A DNA stretch of 64,000 nucleotides, from positions 341,723,948-341,787,947 of the forward strand of contig NC_058523.1 in assembly GCF_904849725.1 (NCBI RefSeq), read 5' to 3'. The position numbers and the translations under genes were made by a program. How positions within the stretch are numbered: position 1 is the first letter of the stretch; each line of letters opens with the position of its first letter. This stretch comes from Hordeum vulgare subsp. vulgare (Eukaryota > Streptophyta > Magnoliopsida > Poales > Poaceae). Of this stretch, positions 48,466 to 61,514 are shown in pieces. The notes beneath the pieces were generated by a model. The model was not told the origin of the DNA, searched no databases, and was given only the letters and a program-made list of their open reading frames with translations.

Positions 48466-48838
48466 CGAAGGGGCAGCGCTCCTCGCGGGTGCGGGCAGCG
48501 CCCGATGTTTTGGGAAAACACACATCAAATTTGTACTCGAATCACGCTGGATTTTTTGATGTGACCGATCTCATCGATCATCGTAAACCCGATTCGGCTT
48601 TACGTTTCACTATTAATCCCGATGGCGGAAACCCACGAGTAGGGGTAGGTTGTGTCACGACCTCATCGATTCCGATGCATAGAAAACATAGCCACAATGA
48701 TCCCGATGGGCAGTTGATCTCATCAACCGTGCACATAGCCAATCTCAAGAACGACGACGGATCTCATCCGCCGCCTCCACAAATCAAATATGCATCCGAT
48801 TTTTATACCAAATCCTATAGCACAGGCTCTAATACCAC
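48466..48838 (-). other. Copia-A leader and primer-binding site
   Basis: GTGGTATTAGAGCCTGTG on the - strand (48821-48838) is a Copia-type primer site touching the LTR at 48839. The rest is leader, joined across the Angela insertion to 4579. Confidence 0.78.
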
Positions 48839-50224
48839 TGTTGGGTTCTACCGTAGGCGCATCACATGAAAATTAGAATTTTCCTAAGCGAAGAACAACC
48901 AAGAACATGCTACAAATTTGGATCATAGATTCTTACCACTAGATGCAGAGTGCCATGCAGCGGAAGTAGATGTGGCAGCACGTCCGGGTGGTGTGTCTCC
49001 TCCTCGTCAGATCTCCCTTGAACAGCCGGTCGTCGGATCACTCTCCCACAAACTGTCGAGCGCGGATCCCATGTACAGGCTTGCCAGAGCGGCGCAGGTG
49101 CACCACTTCTAAAGGTATTTGCGCATGTTGGAGGAACACCATGCGATGGATTGCTACGTCCGGATCACATAGTTGGAGACAACGAGTGGAGGTGGCTAGG
49201 TGCAACACATGCACATCCCTAATGAAGGCACCTAAGCGATCAACTGATTAAGTGTGTCGCATCTCCAATATATATAGGAGTCCGGTACAGGCTCAACTCT
49301 TGGGCCTCACACATACCCTAAAGCGCACGTGTTCCTTCCCTTAAGCATGCGACCCCTTAGGTTCTCATTCCCTTGGTCGCGAGATGGACCACGCCCAAGT
49401 CGGCTAGTTGGTTACAGCCTCTAGCAAGACCTGCCGAATCCAAGTGTCTGATGAAGCTGGTTAGGTGAACCTGTACTTCATACTTCTATATCCTTTGCCA
49501 CACGATATACGTTGTCGTTCTCAAGGCGACATGGTCATCCTTGTTGCCGCACGACCTCTTTTTCGTTATGGTGAATCTTACCAACATTTGGATTATCTTA
49601 TAATCCTTATCACATGGCCATGCTTATCCAGGTCAGATCACGCGAAGGGCCTAGAGTATATCTCTCCTGATCGGAGGGCCAAAGCCCATCTTTCTCGACC
49701 ATGTCTCGCAGCATGGGTCTGGACAAGCCCGAAACCTTGCTTTGTAACTACCTAGTCATAGAGTAGCATTTGGTTGCCCCAAAGTAGTCTGTCACCATCC
49801 TAAGTACATGTGCCAGCTCAGGTCTTAGGACATAGAACGTATGTTGTACTAGAAACTCACAGATGACCTGTCGGTGCGTCTCATAGTTAGGTTTGTCCAG
49901 CTCAGACCTTATCTCGACTTAGATCTGACTACGTGGAATCTGACCAAATCTTTCTGAGTCCATATTATCTGGCTAGAATCCAATACTACATGATCAGTGA
50001 GACCGGACCATCCGTCGTATCATATGCTAGTCTAGTTGGTTGCGCGTCCACAAAACTCTTTCAACTAGGGACGATTTACTGTAGTCATCATACAATGTAT
50101 AGTCCCACAAAAAAGTCACACACTTGTTAATACACATCATTGATACTGTCCAAGGACTATATTTATTCATAAACACATAGGAAATATCATCATACATGAT
50201 TGCCTCTAGGGCATATATCCAACA
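48839..50224 (-). repeat. Copia-A 5' LTR
   Basis: 1386 bp; + strand TGTTGGGTTCTACC to GGCATATATCCAACA. The sister LTR is outside the window. The next bases ACGGT (50225-50229) may be its target duplication but cannot be checked here. Confidence 0.82.
49269..49276 (-). promoter_or_regulatory. TATA box of the copia-A LTR
   Basis: ACTCCTATATATATTGG on the - strand, similar in setting to the Angela box. Confidence 0.55.
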
Positions 50225-50825
50225 ACGGTGCCAGGAGCCTGTCAGCAGGCACGGATGAGGATGCTTTCCTCTTTTATGCTAAGGGAGCAGGGCCACCGTC
50301 GGTCCCTAAAGCAATTCCTAATTTTTTTTCCTTTGGTGCAAGAAGACTAGTACAGGAGGATCAACAAGGCGGAGGTCATTCGCGAGCCCGCCAACACGTC
50401 ACAACAATAAGCTTTTGCACGCGAAGACCGCTTTTATCAGGATAAGCCACAGTCTTGCCCCCATCAAACTTGTCGTTGTGGCAACCCTTCCCACCATGTG
50501 TTTCGGAGGAAGAGGATCGTCGCGAGTATAAGAAAGGACAGGCTACCGCCTCTGAGAATTTTTTTTGAGAAGTAGCTAGAACACACCCTTGTACTCTCTC
50601 TCACCCTCAAGCCATTCCAACAAGCAGGAGTACGGTTTTACACCGCGAGGTGGACCGAACCTTGGTAAACAGGCGTGCTCGCTGTTCTTCTTCCTTAGGT
50701 CGAACACGTGGAGTGTCGCTGTGTGATCACAAAGTAGAGTAGGGCGGGAGAACCTGCGCACCCTGGACTTTGCACCTCTTCGCTCCCCGGAGCCTCGGTT
50801 TTGACATTTCGCGTGCCAGGTAGGG
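50225..50825 (+). repeat. Gypsy-C LTR 3' part and primer-binding site
   Basis: The LTR tail ends TTTTGACA at 50806 and is followed by TTTCGCGTGCCAGGTAGGG (50807-50825), a form of the Gypsy TTTGGCGCGCCAGGTAGGG site. TATAAGAA at 50527-50534 is a possible TATA box. Confidence 0.65.
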
Positions 50826-50874
50826 ATGTGTCATTGTTCCCCAACTCCGCCTCGACTCCATATCTGCCAACCCG

Positions 50875-52614
50875 ATGGCTGAGGCCTGTCGTGTGCATGC
50901 CGACTGCCGGGCAGCCCGCCTGGCCCAGACTGCATCGGCTGGCCGCAACAGTGATGGCCGCCACGACTCCATCGGCAAAGAGGTCGGCGCCCCCACCGAC
51001 CCCGTCGACCGCGAGCAGCAGGACTCCTCCTTCCACCCCTCAATGCAGAAGGATGGCCGCATCACCACGACTTTCTCCTCCCACACCTGCCTTGAGCATG
51101 TGAACGCACAGGCCAAGCTACTCATAGCACGTAACCTTGTTTCCTACCGCACAACGAACACCGGTTACGACACCTGGCTAGGCCGCATCACCAAGCTTGT
51201 CACCACCGATAGAGAATCCACAACACCCTCCCAATCACTTCGCCCTTCTCTGTCTCGCACTAGGGACGTGGCGCACGGAGACCCTCCACCGCCTCTCCTG
51301 TTCAATGACCCAATCGAGCCCCGGTGAGACACGCGCCTGCTTGAACAACACGGTGGGGCCCCTCCACGGGCTCAAGATGAGGCCAGCTGCCAGGTCGTTT
51401 GCCACACGCCACCTGCTGCGTGTGTGCTCCTCGAGCAACAACACCAATGCCAAGACTAGATCGTGCAGGATGTCATGGCGTCCGGGCGCCAAAATCGGGC
51501 CACCCTCGCGCGGGGCGTCCCCTCGAGCAGCGTGGGCTGCAGGGCCTTCACTCACAGGCTCTGTCGGGTGGTTTGGCCCGTCTAGTTCAAGCCTGAGCTG
51601 CCCCCGCGCTACGATGGCGTCGCCAACCCCACAGAGTTCCTCTAGCTCTATGTGCTACACATAGAGGCGGCAGGAAGCAACGACAAGGTCATGGAAAACT
51701 GGTTCCCCATGGCCCTCAAAGATGGCACACGCTCATGGCTCATGAACCTGCCCGAAGAATCGATCTCTTCGTGGAGCGAGCTCTGCGAATAGTTCGTCAC
51801 TAACTTCAAGGGCACGTAGGACCACCCCCTTTCTATGAACAACCTACGGCGCGTGAAGCAGCGCCCGGGGTATACCCTATGCAAGTACATCCAACACTTC
51901 AGCCAGGTTTGCAACAAGATCATGTGGGCTTCTGATGAAGCCATCATCATGGCGTTCTCCAACGACATCCGGAACGTGCGGATGTGTCGGAAGCTTGCCT
52001 TGAACGACATCTTGAGCACGACCCTGGAGCTATTCAACATCGCAGACAAGTGTGCCCACGCCGAGGAAGGGTGCCTCATCATCCACCACGGCCCCAATAC
52101 CGCGCCCGATGATGGCAAGGAAAAGGGCAAGGAGGTCAAGCGCAAGGGCCTAGCGGTGCTCGCAATGGAGCGTGTACAGAAGTGCAGCAGCGACCATGAT
52201 GTGCCCGAGAAGGACCTTCGCCCCCTCTGCGCCTATCACAACATGCACACCCACAACATCGAAGACTACCACGAGCTCAGGTCGCTCCGCAATGAGCACG
52301 TCGGCTGGTGCCCGGACCTCAAAGACCATGGTACTAGCTGTGGTGGTGGTCGCGGAGGCGTCATGTGGGAGAGTCGCAATGGAAACCCTTACCTGGGCTG
52401 GCGCGAGCAACCCCGTGAGAATAGCTGGCATCACCGCCCTTGTGAGGGCGCCTGGCGCAAACAACCCCGCGAGGCACACCCTTGGGATAATGCGGCTCTT
52501 CCGCTGCTTCCGCGCCCAGGAAGAATGATGACAATCATCGTGACGAGGAGGCCAGGAGATATCAGGAACCCACGCCGCCATGTTGAATCGCCTGCTCAAG
52601 CAATTCTCCCATGA
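50875..52614 (+). pseudogene. Gypsy-C Gag, heavily decayed
   Basis: ATG at 50875 (MAEACRVHAD). After stops and shifts near 51325-51800, the core is readable at about 51690-52300: NWFPMALKDGTRSWL, SWSELCE-stop-FVTNF, then RPGYTLCKYIQHFSQVCNKI, a typical Gypsy Gag. The C-terminus (about 52210-52480) has CAYHNMHTHNIEDY, a degenerate knuckle-like segment, and a Gly/Arg-rich region. Confidence 0.75.
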
Positions 52615-53786
52615 GGTAAACATCACCTTCTCGAGGCCGGAGGCTGTGTGGCCCATCAGCTGGTCGCAGTATGCCATCACCTTCAATTCCAAGGACGGCC
52701 TCAAGTCCACCACTGCCACGGGAGCGCTTCCCCTATTGTGCGGCCCCACCATCAGCAATGTCTCAGTCACCAAGACCCTCATAGATGGAGGTGTCGACCT
52801 CAGTGTGTTCTCCGTGGAGACCTTTGAGACACTCCAAGTGCCTTACAACCAGCTGATGCCTACCAAGCCATCTTCAGGGATGACCGATGGTTCCACTATT
52901 CCCTTGGGGGCAAGTCCACCTCATTGTCATATTCGACACACACAACAACTACCACATCAAGCTCATTGACTTTGACGTAGTGCACATCAGCCTACTGTAC
53001 AATGAAATCCTTGCATACCAGACGCTAGCCAAATTTATGGCGGTGACCCTCAAGATGCCTGGCTGCAGCGACGTCATCACCATCGCCCGCGACAAAAAGG
53101 ATGCGGCATGTTCCCTCGAGCGCGCCTACAGAGCTATCGTAGCCCAGCAATCGGATGGCGAGGGAGATGCCGGACCCTGCGAGGCTGCGTCCCCAAGAAA
53201 TAAGAAGTCTCTGCCCATCCGATGCCCCACCGAGGCAAGGAATGTATCGTCCAATGTTGGTGATGCAAGAAACGCACCCACGGCCAGCAATTGTCCCCCA
53301 GCATAGGAAGGAGTGCCTAGCGCCTCCCCCAAGCTAGGCTCAGGGGCTTCCGCGAGGAAAGTATCTGACTTGACCAGCATGATGACGGAGGTGCTCAGGC
53401 ATCACTTGGAGGCGTGCTTTGACGTGTGCCCCCGCAAGAAAGAAGTGCGACACCAGGTGCCAGGGGCACAAGAGTTCATCACCCAAGAGATTAACAAGTT
53501 GCGGGAGGCACGAGCCATGAAAGGCGAGCGTCGCCCTCGCCGCCTCGCCAACTCGGCCTTTGCCCCCGAAAGTAATGACGAGGCGTGCATGTGCGTCGAC
53601 ATCACACGCCTCAACAGGGATGACTCACGGGACCCCTTCTCGCAAACACGCGTCATCCTGAGCGAGGGAGTCACCACCAGCTACGTACATATGTCCTTCG
53701 GTATGGATAACGTAGGCACCACCTTCCAAGGGCTCGCATTGCTCAAGATGGCGCCTTGCAATCCATCGGGCCCTTGCGAGCCCTAA
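52580..53786 (+). pseudogene. Gypsy-C protease and shortened reverse transcriptase
   Basis: Protease: KTLIDGGVDLSVFS (about 52770-52810), then a shift near 52900 to LIDFDVVHISLLYNEILAY. TAG at 53304. The reverse transcriptase start follows: EINKLREARAM (about 53490), MCVDITRLNRDDSRDPF (about 53590), then directly VHMSFGMDNVGTTFQ (about 53685). The segment with the first catalytic Asp between these is missing and no YxDD follows. The element was inactive before the insertion at 53850. Confidence 0.72.
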
Positions 53787-53849
53787 AGACCTGAGGGGCT
53801 GACTGGTTCCTAAGCAGTGAGTCTCCGTGTTCTGCTTCGCCAAGCTGCC

Positions 53850-55359
53850 TGAAAGCACATTGTGCTCCCTTGGTGGTTTCGATAATTCATTACAACATAC
53901 ATTGTCTCTCGGACTAACAATTTTACCTAGATATTTATGGAATAGTCCATCAAGATCTTTGACTAAAGGTGTATGTGGAGATGCCCCTTGATGCAAGAAA
54001 GGGATAAGATTGTCTCAAGCTTCAAGATAGAAGACTCTTCATTTTATATTTGTGTTAAATCACTTTTGAGTCCATAAGACATCCAATACTATTAAAAGGG
54101 GTGAGGTAGTAAAATGAATTGATTGCTTAAAGTGCTCAAGTTAGCCACCAAAATACTCAGTCATTTTCCCACATAACCATTCTACCAAATTCCACATACT
54201 CAAATTCGGTGTCACTAACTTCCACATTTCGGACCCACCAAGTTTGACATAAACCCTAGCCATTCCCATAAAATCGGTGAAACCAAATCCATATCGGTGC
54301 TATCGAGTTTAGTGTGACCAACATTCTGTTTCCTCGGTACACAAAATTGGAATTTCCGAGTTTGATTATCGGTACCACTGTTTCTGGCCATCTGACCATT
54401 AGCTACCTATGTTGTGCCACCGAGTTGTGTATATGAGTCCCATCGAGATTCAAAAGTTACTGCCTTTGTGTGAATTCGTACCATCTAGTTTGTAACTTCG
54501 GTGTCATCGAGTTTCCCACTTTAGGTGTAACAGTTGGATTTTGTGTCCTGCCTATATATACCTCTTCGCCCACCTCTCACTCGGGGGAGAAGCATTCAGA
54601 ACACACACTTCATTGCGAGATCCATTTTCTGAGAGAGAACCACCTACTCATGTGTTGAGGCGAAGATATTCCAATCAAACTATTTGAAACTTGATCTCTA
54701 GCCTCCCCAAACAGCTCGCCACCAAATCAATCTCTCCTACCATGCATATTCTGTGAGAGAGTGATTTTGTGTTCAGGAGACTATCTTTAGAAGCACAGGA
54801 GCAAGGAGTTTAATGATGTATCACATCTATTACCTTTTGGAGGGTGGTGCCTCCTAGATTGGTTAGGTGTCTCTTGGGATCCTCCTACTTCGTGTTGAGG
54901 AGTTGAACCAAGATGCTTGTAAGGGCAAGGAGATCGCCTACTTTGTGAAGATCTACCGTGAGTAAGGCTAGTCCTTCGTGGGCGGAACCGTGGTGGAATA
55001 GACAAGGCCGCTTCTTCCTGGACCCCTTGTGGGTGGAGCCCTCCATGGACTCTCGCAGCCTTTACGCTCCATGGGTTGAAGTCTCCACTAACATGGACAT
55101 ACGATAGTCCCACCTATCGGAACCATGCCAAAATCATTGTGTCAACCTCTTTGTGTTTGATCTCCTAAACTCTACTCCTTTACATATGCCAAGTCTTTAC
55201 TTTTCCGCTTCCATATATGTTGACTAGCATGTGTAGGGTGTACTAGACTTGTTAAAACTGCTCAATTTCTGCCTTCCTTGAAATGGGTTAGGCTAGGAAT
55301 TTTATCTTAACAAGTAGTCTATTCACCCGCCTCTAGACACATCTTCTATCGATCCCTCA
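53850..55359 (+). repeat. Sirevirus-like 5' LTR
   Basis: 1510 bp, TGAAAGCACATTG to ATCGATCCCTCA. Confidence 0.9.
54553..54560 (+). promoter_or_regulatory. TATA box of the Sirevirus-like 5' LTR
   Basis: GCCTATATATACC, conserved at 62241-62248 in the 3' LTR. Confidence 0.65.
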
Positions 55360-55360
55360 A

Positions 55361-55380
55361 TTGGTATCAGAGCAAGGTCT
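55361..55380 (+). other. Sirevirus-like primer-binding site
   Basis: TTGGTATCAGAGCAAGGTCT two bases after the LTR; the standard initiator-tRNA-Met-type Copia site. Confidence 0.88.
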
Positions 55381-55413
55381 CCAAAACCTTGGTTTAATCA
55401 CCGTTGGAGGAAG

Positions 55414-56352
55414 ATGAGTGTGGCTAGTTCCGGGATTTTTAGTTGTAGAGTGCCTATTCTTGATGGGGAGTACTTTATACAATGAAAATATGAAGTTCTT
55501 GATATACTTGATGAGTTCCATTTGCGCAAGTATGTTGAATATCCCTATACTCCTCCAATTGATCCCATACATCCTTCTCATGATGATGAAATTGATATGC
55601 TTGGTAGTCTTAACACTCTCCATCTAACCATTAGAGGATTACCAAGAAATGTGCTTAATCAGTTGCAAAACTTTGAGTGTGCTCATACCTTGTGGAAAGT
55701 CTTAGAGAAAAGATATCCAGATTATTCCTTGAAAAACCTTGATATCATTGTCCACAGATGCATTGGTTTTCACAAAATGAAGCCAACCGATCCTAATTTT
55801 GGTAAATGCCTACTTGAGCTTCGTGACCTCATGCGTGCCAAAGGAGATGTCATTACTATTAACAATATCATTGCTGAAGCCATTCGAATGCATAAACACG
55901 AACATTGTCATAGTCAAAATTCTGATGAAACTCTTGTTTCTTATGAGGGAACTTCATCCGTTGATGATTATGTGGAGCATGGCTACTATGATGAAGATGA
56001 GGACATTGACATCGAGTATGAGAAGACCATGAGGAATCTTAGTCTTATGGCAAACCCTAGAGACTTAATGGCTGGTGGAAAGGAATGGGTTATCAAAAGT
56101 GGATGCACCGATCACATGACCGGAGATAAAGACATGTTCCATGAGATCACACAAAACCGTGGACTTCGAAGGTATGTGACTTTTGGAAATAATTCCATGG
56201 GTAAGGTACTTGGTTTTGGTAAGGTGGATGTATCTTATGATAGTTCCATTCAAAATGTCATGCTTGTTGAATCCCTTGGCTACAATCTTCTTTCCGTATC
56301 TAGACTAGCAGACTTTGGTTTCAATGTGCTATTTACAAAAGTTGACTCCTAA
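55414..56352 (+). pseudogene. Sirevirus-like Gag-protease, truncated
   Basis: ATG at 55414 (MSVASSGIF); TGA at about 55483 where TGG is likely. The open part from 55522 has RGLPRNVLNQLQNF and TLWKVLEKRYPDYS of a Copia Gag, an acidic DEDEDIDIEYE segment, and then directly protease WVIKSGCTDHMTG (about 56088). The catalytic Asp of D-S-G is Lys. No CCHC knuckle or coiled coil lies between, so about half of gag seems deleted. Confidence 0.8.
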
Positions 56353-57470
56353 GTGTTTCATAACGACTACCACAACATTGTCTTTACTAGTTTCCATAGA
56401 GGTGATCTATACATTGTTGATTTCTCTAAGATATCCGAACCTCGTATATGTCTTATTGCAAAATCGTCTAAAGGTTGGTTACGGCATAGAAGGCTATGAC
56501 ATGTTGGTATGCGTAATCTTGACAAACTTATCAAAGGTGATCATATCCTTGGTGTTAAAGATCTTATCTTTGACAAAGATAGGCTTTGTAGTGCCTGTCA
56601 AGCAGGAAATCAAGTTGGTGGAAGTCATCCCATGAAGAACATCATGACTACTAGAAGACCACTCAAGCTACTTCACATGGATTTCTTTGATCCCAATGCT
56701 TACAAGAGTCTCGGTGGAAATTCTTATGGTTTAGTCTTGTTGATAATTTTTCCAGATTTACGTGGGTGTTCTTTCTTGACAATAAGTCGCATGTACAAAA
56801 GATCTTCAAGAACTCTGGTTGGAAAGCTCAAAATTAGTTTGAAGTGAAGATAAAGAAGGTTCGAAGTGACAACGGAACATAGTTCAAGAACACAAATGTG
56901 GATACTTTTCTTGACGAAGAAGGTATCTGACATGAGTTCTCGGCAACGTACACAACTCAACAAAATGGAGTTGTTGAGAGGAAGAACCGGACTCTCATAG
57001 AGATGGGGAGAACGATGCTTGACAAATACAAGACTCCAAGACACCTTTGGGCACAGGCCTTGGAAATAGCTTGCCATGCCATAAACCGACTCTACCTACA
57101 CAAGCTTCATGGTAAAATGACATACGAGCTACTCACCGGTAACAAACCCCAAGTTGGATACTTTCGAGTATTCGGCTCTAAGTGATATATTCTTAATAAT
57201 CATTGTTGCTCTAAGTTTGTACCGAAAGCTTATGAAAGTTTCCTACTCGGTTACGGATTTAAATCTCACATTTACCGTGTCTACAACAACTTCACTCGAA
57301 AAGTTGAAGAGACGGTAGATGTGAAGTTTGATGAGACTAACGGTTCGCAAGTGAAACAATTGCCAAATGATGTAGGAGATAAGGAACCTTAGGAAGCTAT
57401 CAAAGACTTGTCCATTGGCAAGATTCGTCCCATAGAGGTGAAGGAAAGCACTTCATCAATACAAGTGTAA
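56353..57470 (+). pseudogene. Sirevirus-like integrase, decayed
   Basis: HHCC zinc motif with RHRRL-stop-HVGMRNLDKL (about 56480-56530) and CSACQAG (about 56590). Core: HMDFFDP (about 56675), VRSDNGT-stop (about 56860) and NGVVERKNRTL (about 56960), so the three acidic residues remain in the DNA. Stops at about 56498, 56848, 56880, 56929 and 57182 break it. Confidence 0.82.
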
Positions 57471-57506
57471 GCTCCTACTTCGCGTCAAGGCAAACCACAA
57501 AACGGT

Positions 57507-59341
57507 ATGGAAGCATCCATAAACGGTACACGACATGATGAAGAAGAAGAAGAGCATCATGATGATCCACCTCAACCTTCCTCACCACCACCTCAAGGAG
57601 ATGACTACGTCAACGACAACGTGCAAGATGATGATGATGAAGAAGAAGCTCCACCATCCAACAAGAAGAAGCTGTCAAAAGTTAGAGCAAGAGTAGACAG
57701 AGATCATCCGTTGAATAAAAACTATGGTGACATAAAAACCGGGAGAATCGCTCGCTCTAAATATCGTTTAGCTAACTTTTGCGAGCATTATTCTTTCATC
57801 TCTAGCACTGAACCTTTGAAGGTTCAAGAATCCCTGCAAGATCCGGATTGGGTGAATGCCATGCATGAAGAGCTACACAACTTAGAGAGGAACCAAGTAT
57901 GGACACTCGTTGAGAAGCCTGAAGGCGAGCAGAATATCATTGGTGCAAGATGGGTGTTTTGGAACAAGCAAGATGAAAACGGACAAGTTATACACAACAA
58001 GGCAAGTCTCGTAGCCCAAGGATACACGCAAGTCGAAGGTATGGACTACAATGAGACATAGGCTCTTGTTTCTAAACTTGAAGACATTCACATTCTTCTA
58101 GCTTAAGCCAATCACCATGATATAACTCTTTACCAAGTGGATACCAAAAGTGCCTTTCTCAATGGAGAAATTGAGGAGGAAGTTTATGTTAAAGAACCTC
58201 TTGGATTTGTGAACTCTAAGGAATCTAATCATGTCTACAAACTTAGTAAAACTTTATATGGTCTTAAACAAGCCCCTGGAGCTTGGTACAAATGCCTAAG
58301 GAAGATTCTCATTGAAAAGGGTTTTGAGATTAGTACAATTGATGACACCTTATTCACCAAAAGAGTTAATGGAGAACTATTTGTTTTCCAAATATATATG
58401 GATGATATTATCTTTGGTTCTACTAACCCACATTTTAGTGAGAACTTTGGAAAGCTGATGCGAGAGAACTATGAGATGTCCATCATGAGTGAACTCAAGT
58501 TCTTCCTTGGATTGCAAATCAAGCAATCGAGAGAAGGTACATTTATCTCTCAAACCATGTACACCAAGGACTTAATCATAAAGGTCAACATGCAAGAATG
58601 CAAAGGTATGAGAACCCCCATGCCTACTAGTGGACTTCTTCACCTCACTAAGGAGTAAAAACGAGTTGATCAAAAGGTTTATCGATCAACGGTTGGTTCA
58701 TTGCTATATTTATGTGCCTCCCGTCCTGACATCATGTTGAGAATTTTCATGTGTGCGCGATACCCAGAAGCACCAAAAGAGTGTCACCTACTAGCTATAA
58801 AAAGGATAGTGAGATACCTTATACATACACCAAACTTTGGCATATGGTACCCCAAGGGATCTTCTTTTAATCTTGTTGGATATTCCGACTCGGACTATGC
58901 CGGAGACAAGGTTGACAGAAAATCAACCTCGGGTACATGTGAATTTCTTGGGAGATCTCTTGTTTCTTGGTCGTGCAAGAAACAAACTTTGTATCCTTAT
59001 CTATTGCCGAAGCTGAATACATTGCCGCTGGATCATGTTGTGCACAATTACTTTGGATGACACAAACGCTTAAGGATTATGGCATTCATCTTAGAAAATT
59101 TCCTTTTTTATGTGACAATGAAAGTGCTATTAAGATTGCCTATAATCCTGTGCAACATTCTAGAACAAAACACATCCAAGTGCGACATCATTTCATTCGT
59201 GATCATATTGGTAAAAGAAATATAGATCACAAGCACGTTTGTACTGACAAACAATTAGCTAATATCTTTACCAATCCACTTGATGAGAAAGTGTTATGTC
59301 ATTTGAGGAGTGAGTTGAACACATTGATTCTTCAAACCTAA
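57507..59341 (+). pseudogene. Sirevirus-like reverse transcriptase and RNase H, decayed
   Basis: An acidic linker (DDDDEEEAPP) precedes RT: GARWVFWNKQDENG (about 57940), VDTKSAFLNGEI (about 58137), GLKQAPGAWYK (about 58260) and the catalytic YMDD in QIYMDDIIFGS (about 58390). RNase H: YSDSDYAGD (about 58880), then a shift near 58990 into IAEAEYIAAG (about 59003) and CDNESAIKIA (about 59110). The terminus HLRSELNTL is at 59320. Stops at 58059, 58104 and 58656. Confidence 0.85.
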
Positions 59342-61514
59342 GCTAGACTCACTTCGAGCATGCAGGGGCATGAGCTTGATTGCCCATTCCATGATGCCAT
59401 TGATATGACTATCCCATATCTTGGAAACTACGCTCCCTTGTATTGCATCTAACCTTTTGTAGGTACTTGGAAGAAAAACACTCCAAAAGATTGCAATCAA
59501 CTCAGATCGAAAGCAATCTTGACATGGCCGAGTACCAACAATCTTTTCTTCGAAGATGGAGGAAGAAGACAACAAAATCATGTCCTTGACAATTCTATAA
59601 TATTGAATTTCACTCATGTCATTTGGATATATTATGTTTTTCCTTGTCTGACTAACCATTGTAGGTGAAAAGTGAACCAAAACGACATGGATTGCTCCCA
59701 ACTCAAGATGATCATCATCACCATTGATCATCCACAACAAGTGTACCTACATGCCACATCATCAACATCATTTGAAGGTATGTACTCATATCCTTGATAA
59801 AGCTTTACACCAATTCACGAGGTAAAGAAACTCAAGTGATATGAAGACATTGAAATTCTTAATCGAATAATGGTAACCCTATTTCACGCTTAACGATATG
59901 TATGACCTATGATCAAGCATCCTTGCTTTACTCCTCAAGTCAAATATTCTAATATAGGTGACCTAGTCACCGCCCCACATCTAGATGGACATTATTGTAT
60001 GGTTCACATTTGACCTTTCATATTCTTTTGGAACAATTCAACTCTCATCTAAATGCATCTATATATTTAAAAAACAAAAATATATATTATTTGTTGCTAC
60101 TTTATGTTTCTCTTTTACTTTTGTTTACTTTCACAATTAGTATCTTTTACAATTGGCATCTTGAAACAATTCTTTGATTATAATATGTATATTTTCAGTT
60201 AAGTTGTTGATTTTCATTGCAACTCGGTCTCACCGATCTGGGAAACTTGGTCCAACTGATTTCTCCCATAGGTCTGATTCACATTCTCGGTTCTACCGAA
60301 CCAATTTGCCTCGGTAGCTGTGATATAACATTTGTCTTAGATTTCCTGCCATTTTCTTCTGGATTTTTTGCCTTAGGAGGAGAAAGATTATCAATGATCC
60401 TATGACTCATTGCCTCCTAATATCTTATTGAAAATTTTCCGAGACAAAATCCGTTTTAGCTTTATTTTATCTAGGGGGAGAAAACTTCTCTTGGGGGAGA
60501 AAAATCTTAGTGAGCCCATACAATATAAGAGGGAGAATCATCTAGGATCCCTAACATAGGCGCAGATAGTTCAAGGAGCTCTTATCCATATCAAAGGGGG
60601 AGAACATTTGATGATCCCTACAAACTATCTAAGGGGGAGAAAAGACAAATTCGAGGAACCCTTATAAAAGAGAGAAGTATCCAGGATCCCTTTCGCTCAA
60701 TGAGCCCTTTACCCTCTCTCCTTTTTGGAAATTAATGCCAAAGGGGGAGAAATATCAAAGCTTCCATCCAGTGAACCTATTTATAGGGGAGGAATATCAC
60801 CAAGAAGCTTACATAAAATAGGGAGACATATCAATCGGGGAGATATTTGTTCCTAACGGAAGGTCTACCTACATGGAGATCTACCTCAACGAAGATATAT
60901 CAAACCTTACATACTATGGGGAGGAGAGATAAAATTGTTTTATTGGTTTGAACTTATCTTACCCTACCTACTCCCAATATCTACAACGCTATGATTCAAG
61001 GGGGGGAGGAAATTTTTACATATTCATCCTTAGGGGAGAAAAGTTATCATTTCTCTTGGAGACATATCTATCATCAAATCCTATCTTCAATATGTCTTCA
61101 ATATCTTGGTACTTTTGAAGCTCATTGCATCTTTACAAGAGAGTACTCTTGTGTTATCTAATATTTATTTTCTCAAGTGTACTCCTATGTTAAGATGCTC
61201 AAGATCCTCAAGGTAAGTATATGCATCATATTCTTGTTCATGGCGACCTCTTGTTTCGTGCACATATTGTTTGCAAGAGGGAGTCTTGAACATGGAAACT
61301 CTTCATTCACTTATGTTTGATGCATATAGCCAGGATGTCTATGACTTTTTTGGTTCTTCTACCTTGTGTGTGTCCATGCATTCCAAAGCAACTATCCTTT
61401 AAACGAATTGCACACACTTAGGGGGAGCTTGTAGCAGTCATGTTTGTGTCAAAGCTACCATATTCTAACACCTATCCTTATTTCAATATTTGATTGTATA
61501 TTGTCATGAATTAC
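59342..61514 (+). other. Noncoding 3' region with repeated polypurine tracts
   Basis: No supported ORF. AGGGGGAGAA-type tracts occur at 60472, 60492, 60592, 60631, 60740, 60998, 61031 and 61418, with weaker copies between. Multiple polypurine tracts are a known Sirevirus feature. An envelope-like ORF, present in some relatives, is not seen. Confidence 0.75.

Larger units (their letters stand above)
50225..53849 (+). mobile_element. Gypsy-C, decayed, left portion
   Basis: Partial LTR, primer site, gag, protease and a shortened reverse transcriptase on the + strand. Copia-A abuts its left side and the Sirevirus-like element is inserted at 53850. Many stops suggest it is the oldest layer here. 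The last ~80 bases before 53850 have no coding sense and could be LTR sequence joined by an internal deletion. Confidence 0.7.

Noticed and set aside
48360..48869. 169-codon + strand ORF
   Set aside because: Crosses the Angela LTR end, the target duplication and the copia-A leader, so it cannot be one gene.
60217..60405. Possible envelope-like ORF in the Sirevirus-like element
   Set aside because: Only 62 codons and no signal peptide or coiled coil that can be supported; the region is dominated by polypurine repeats.
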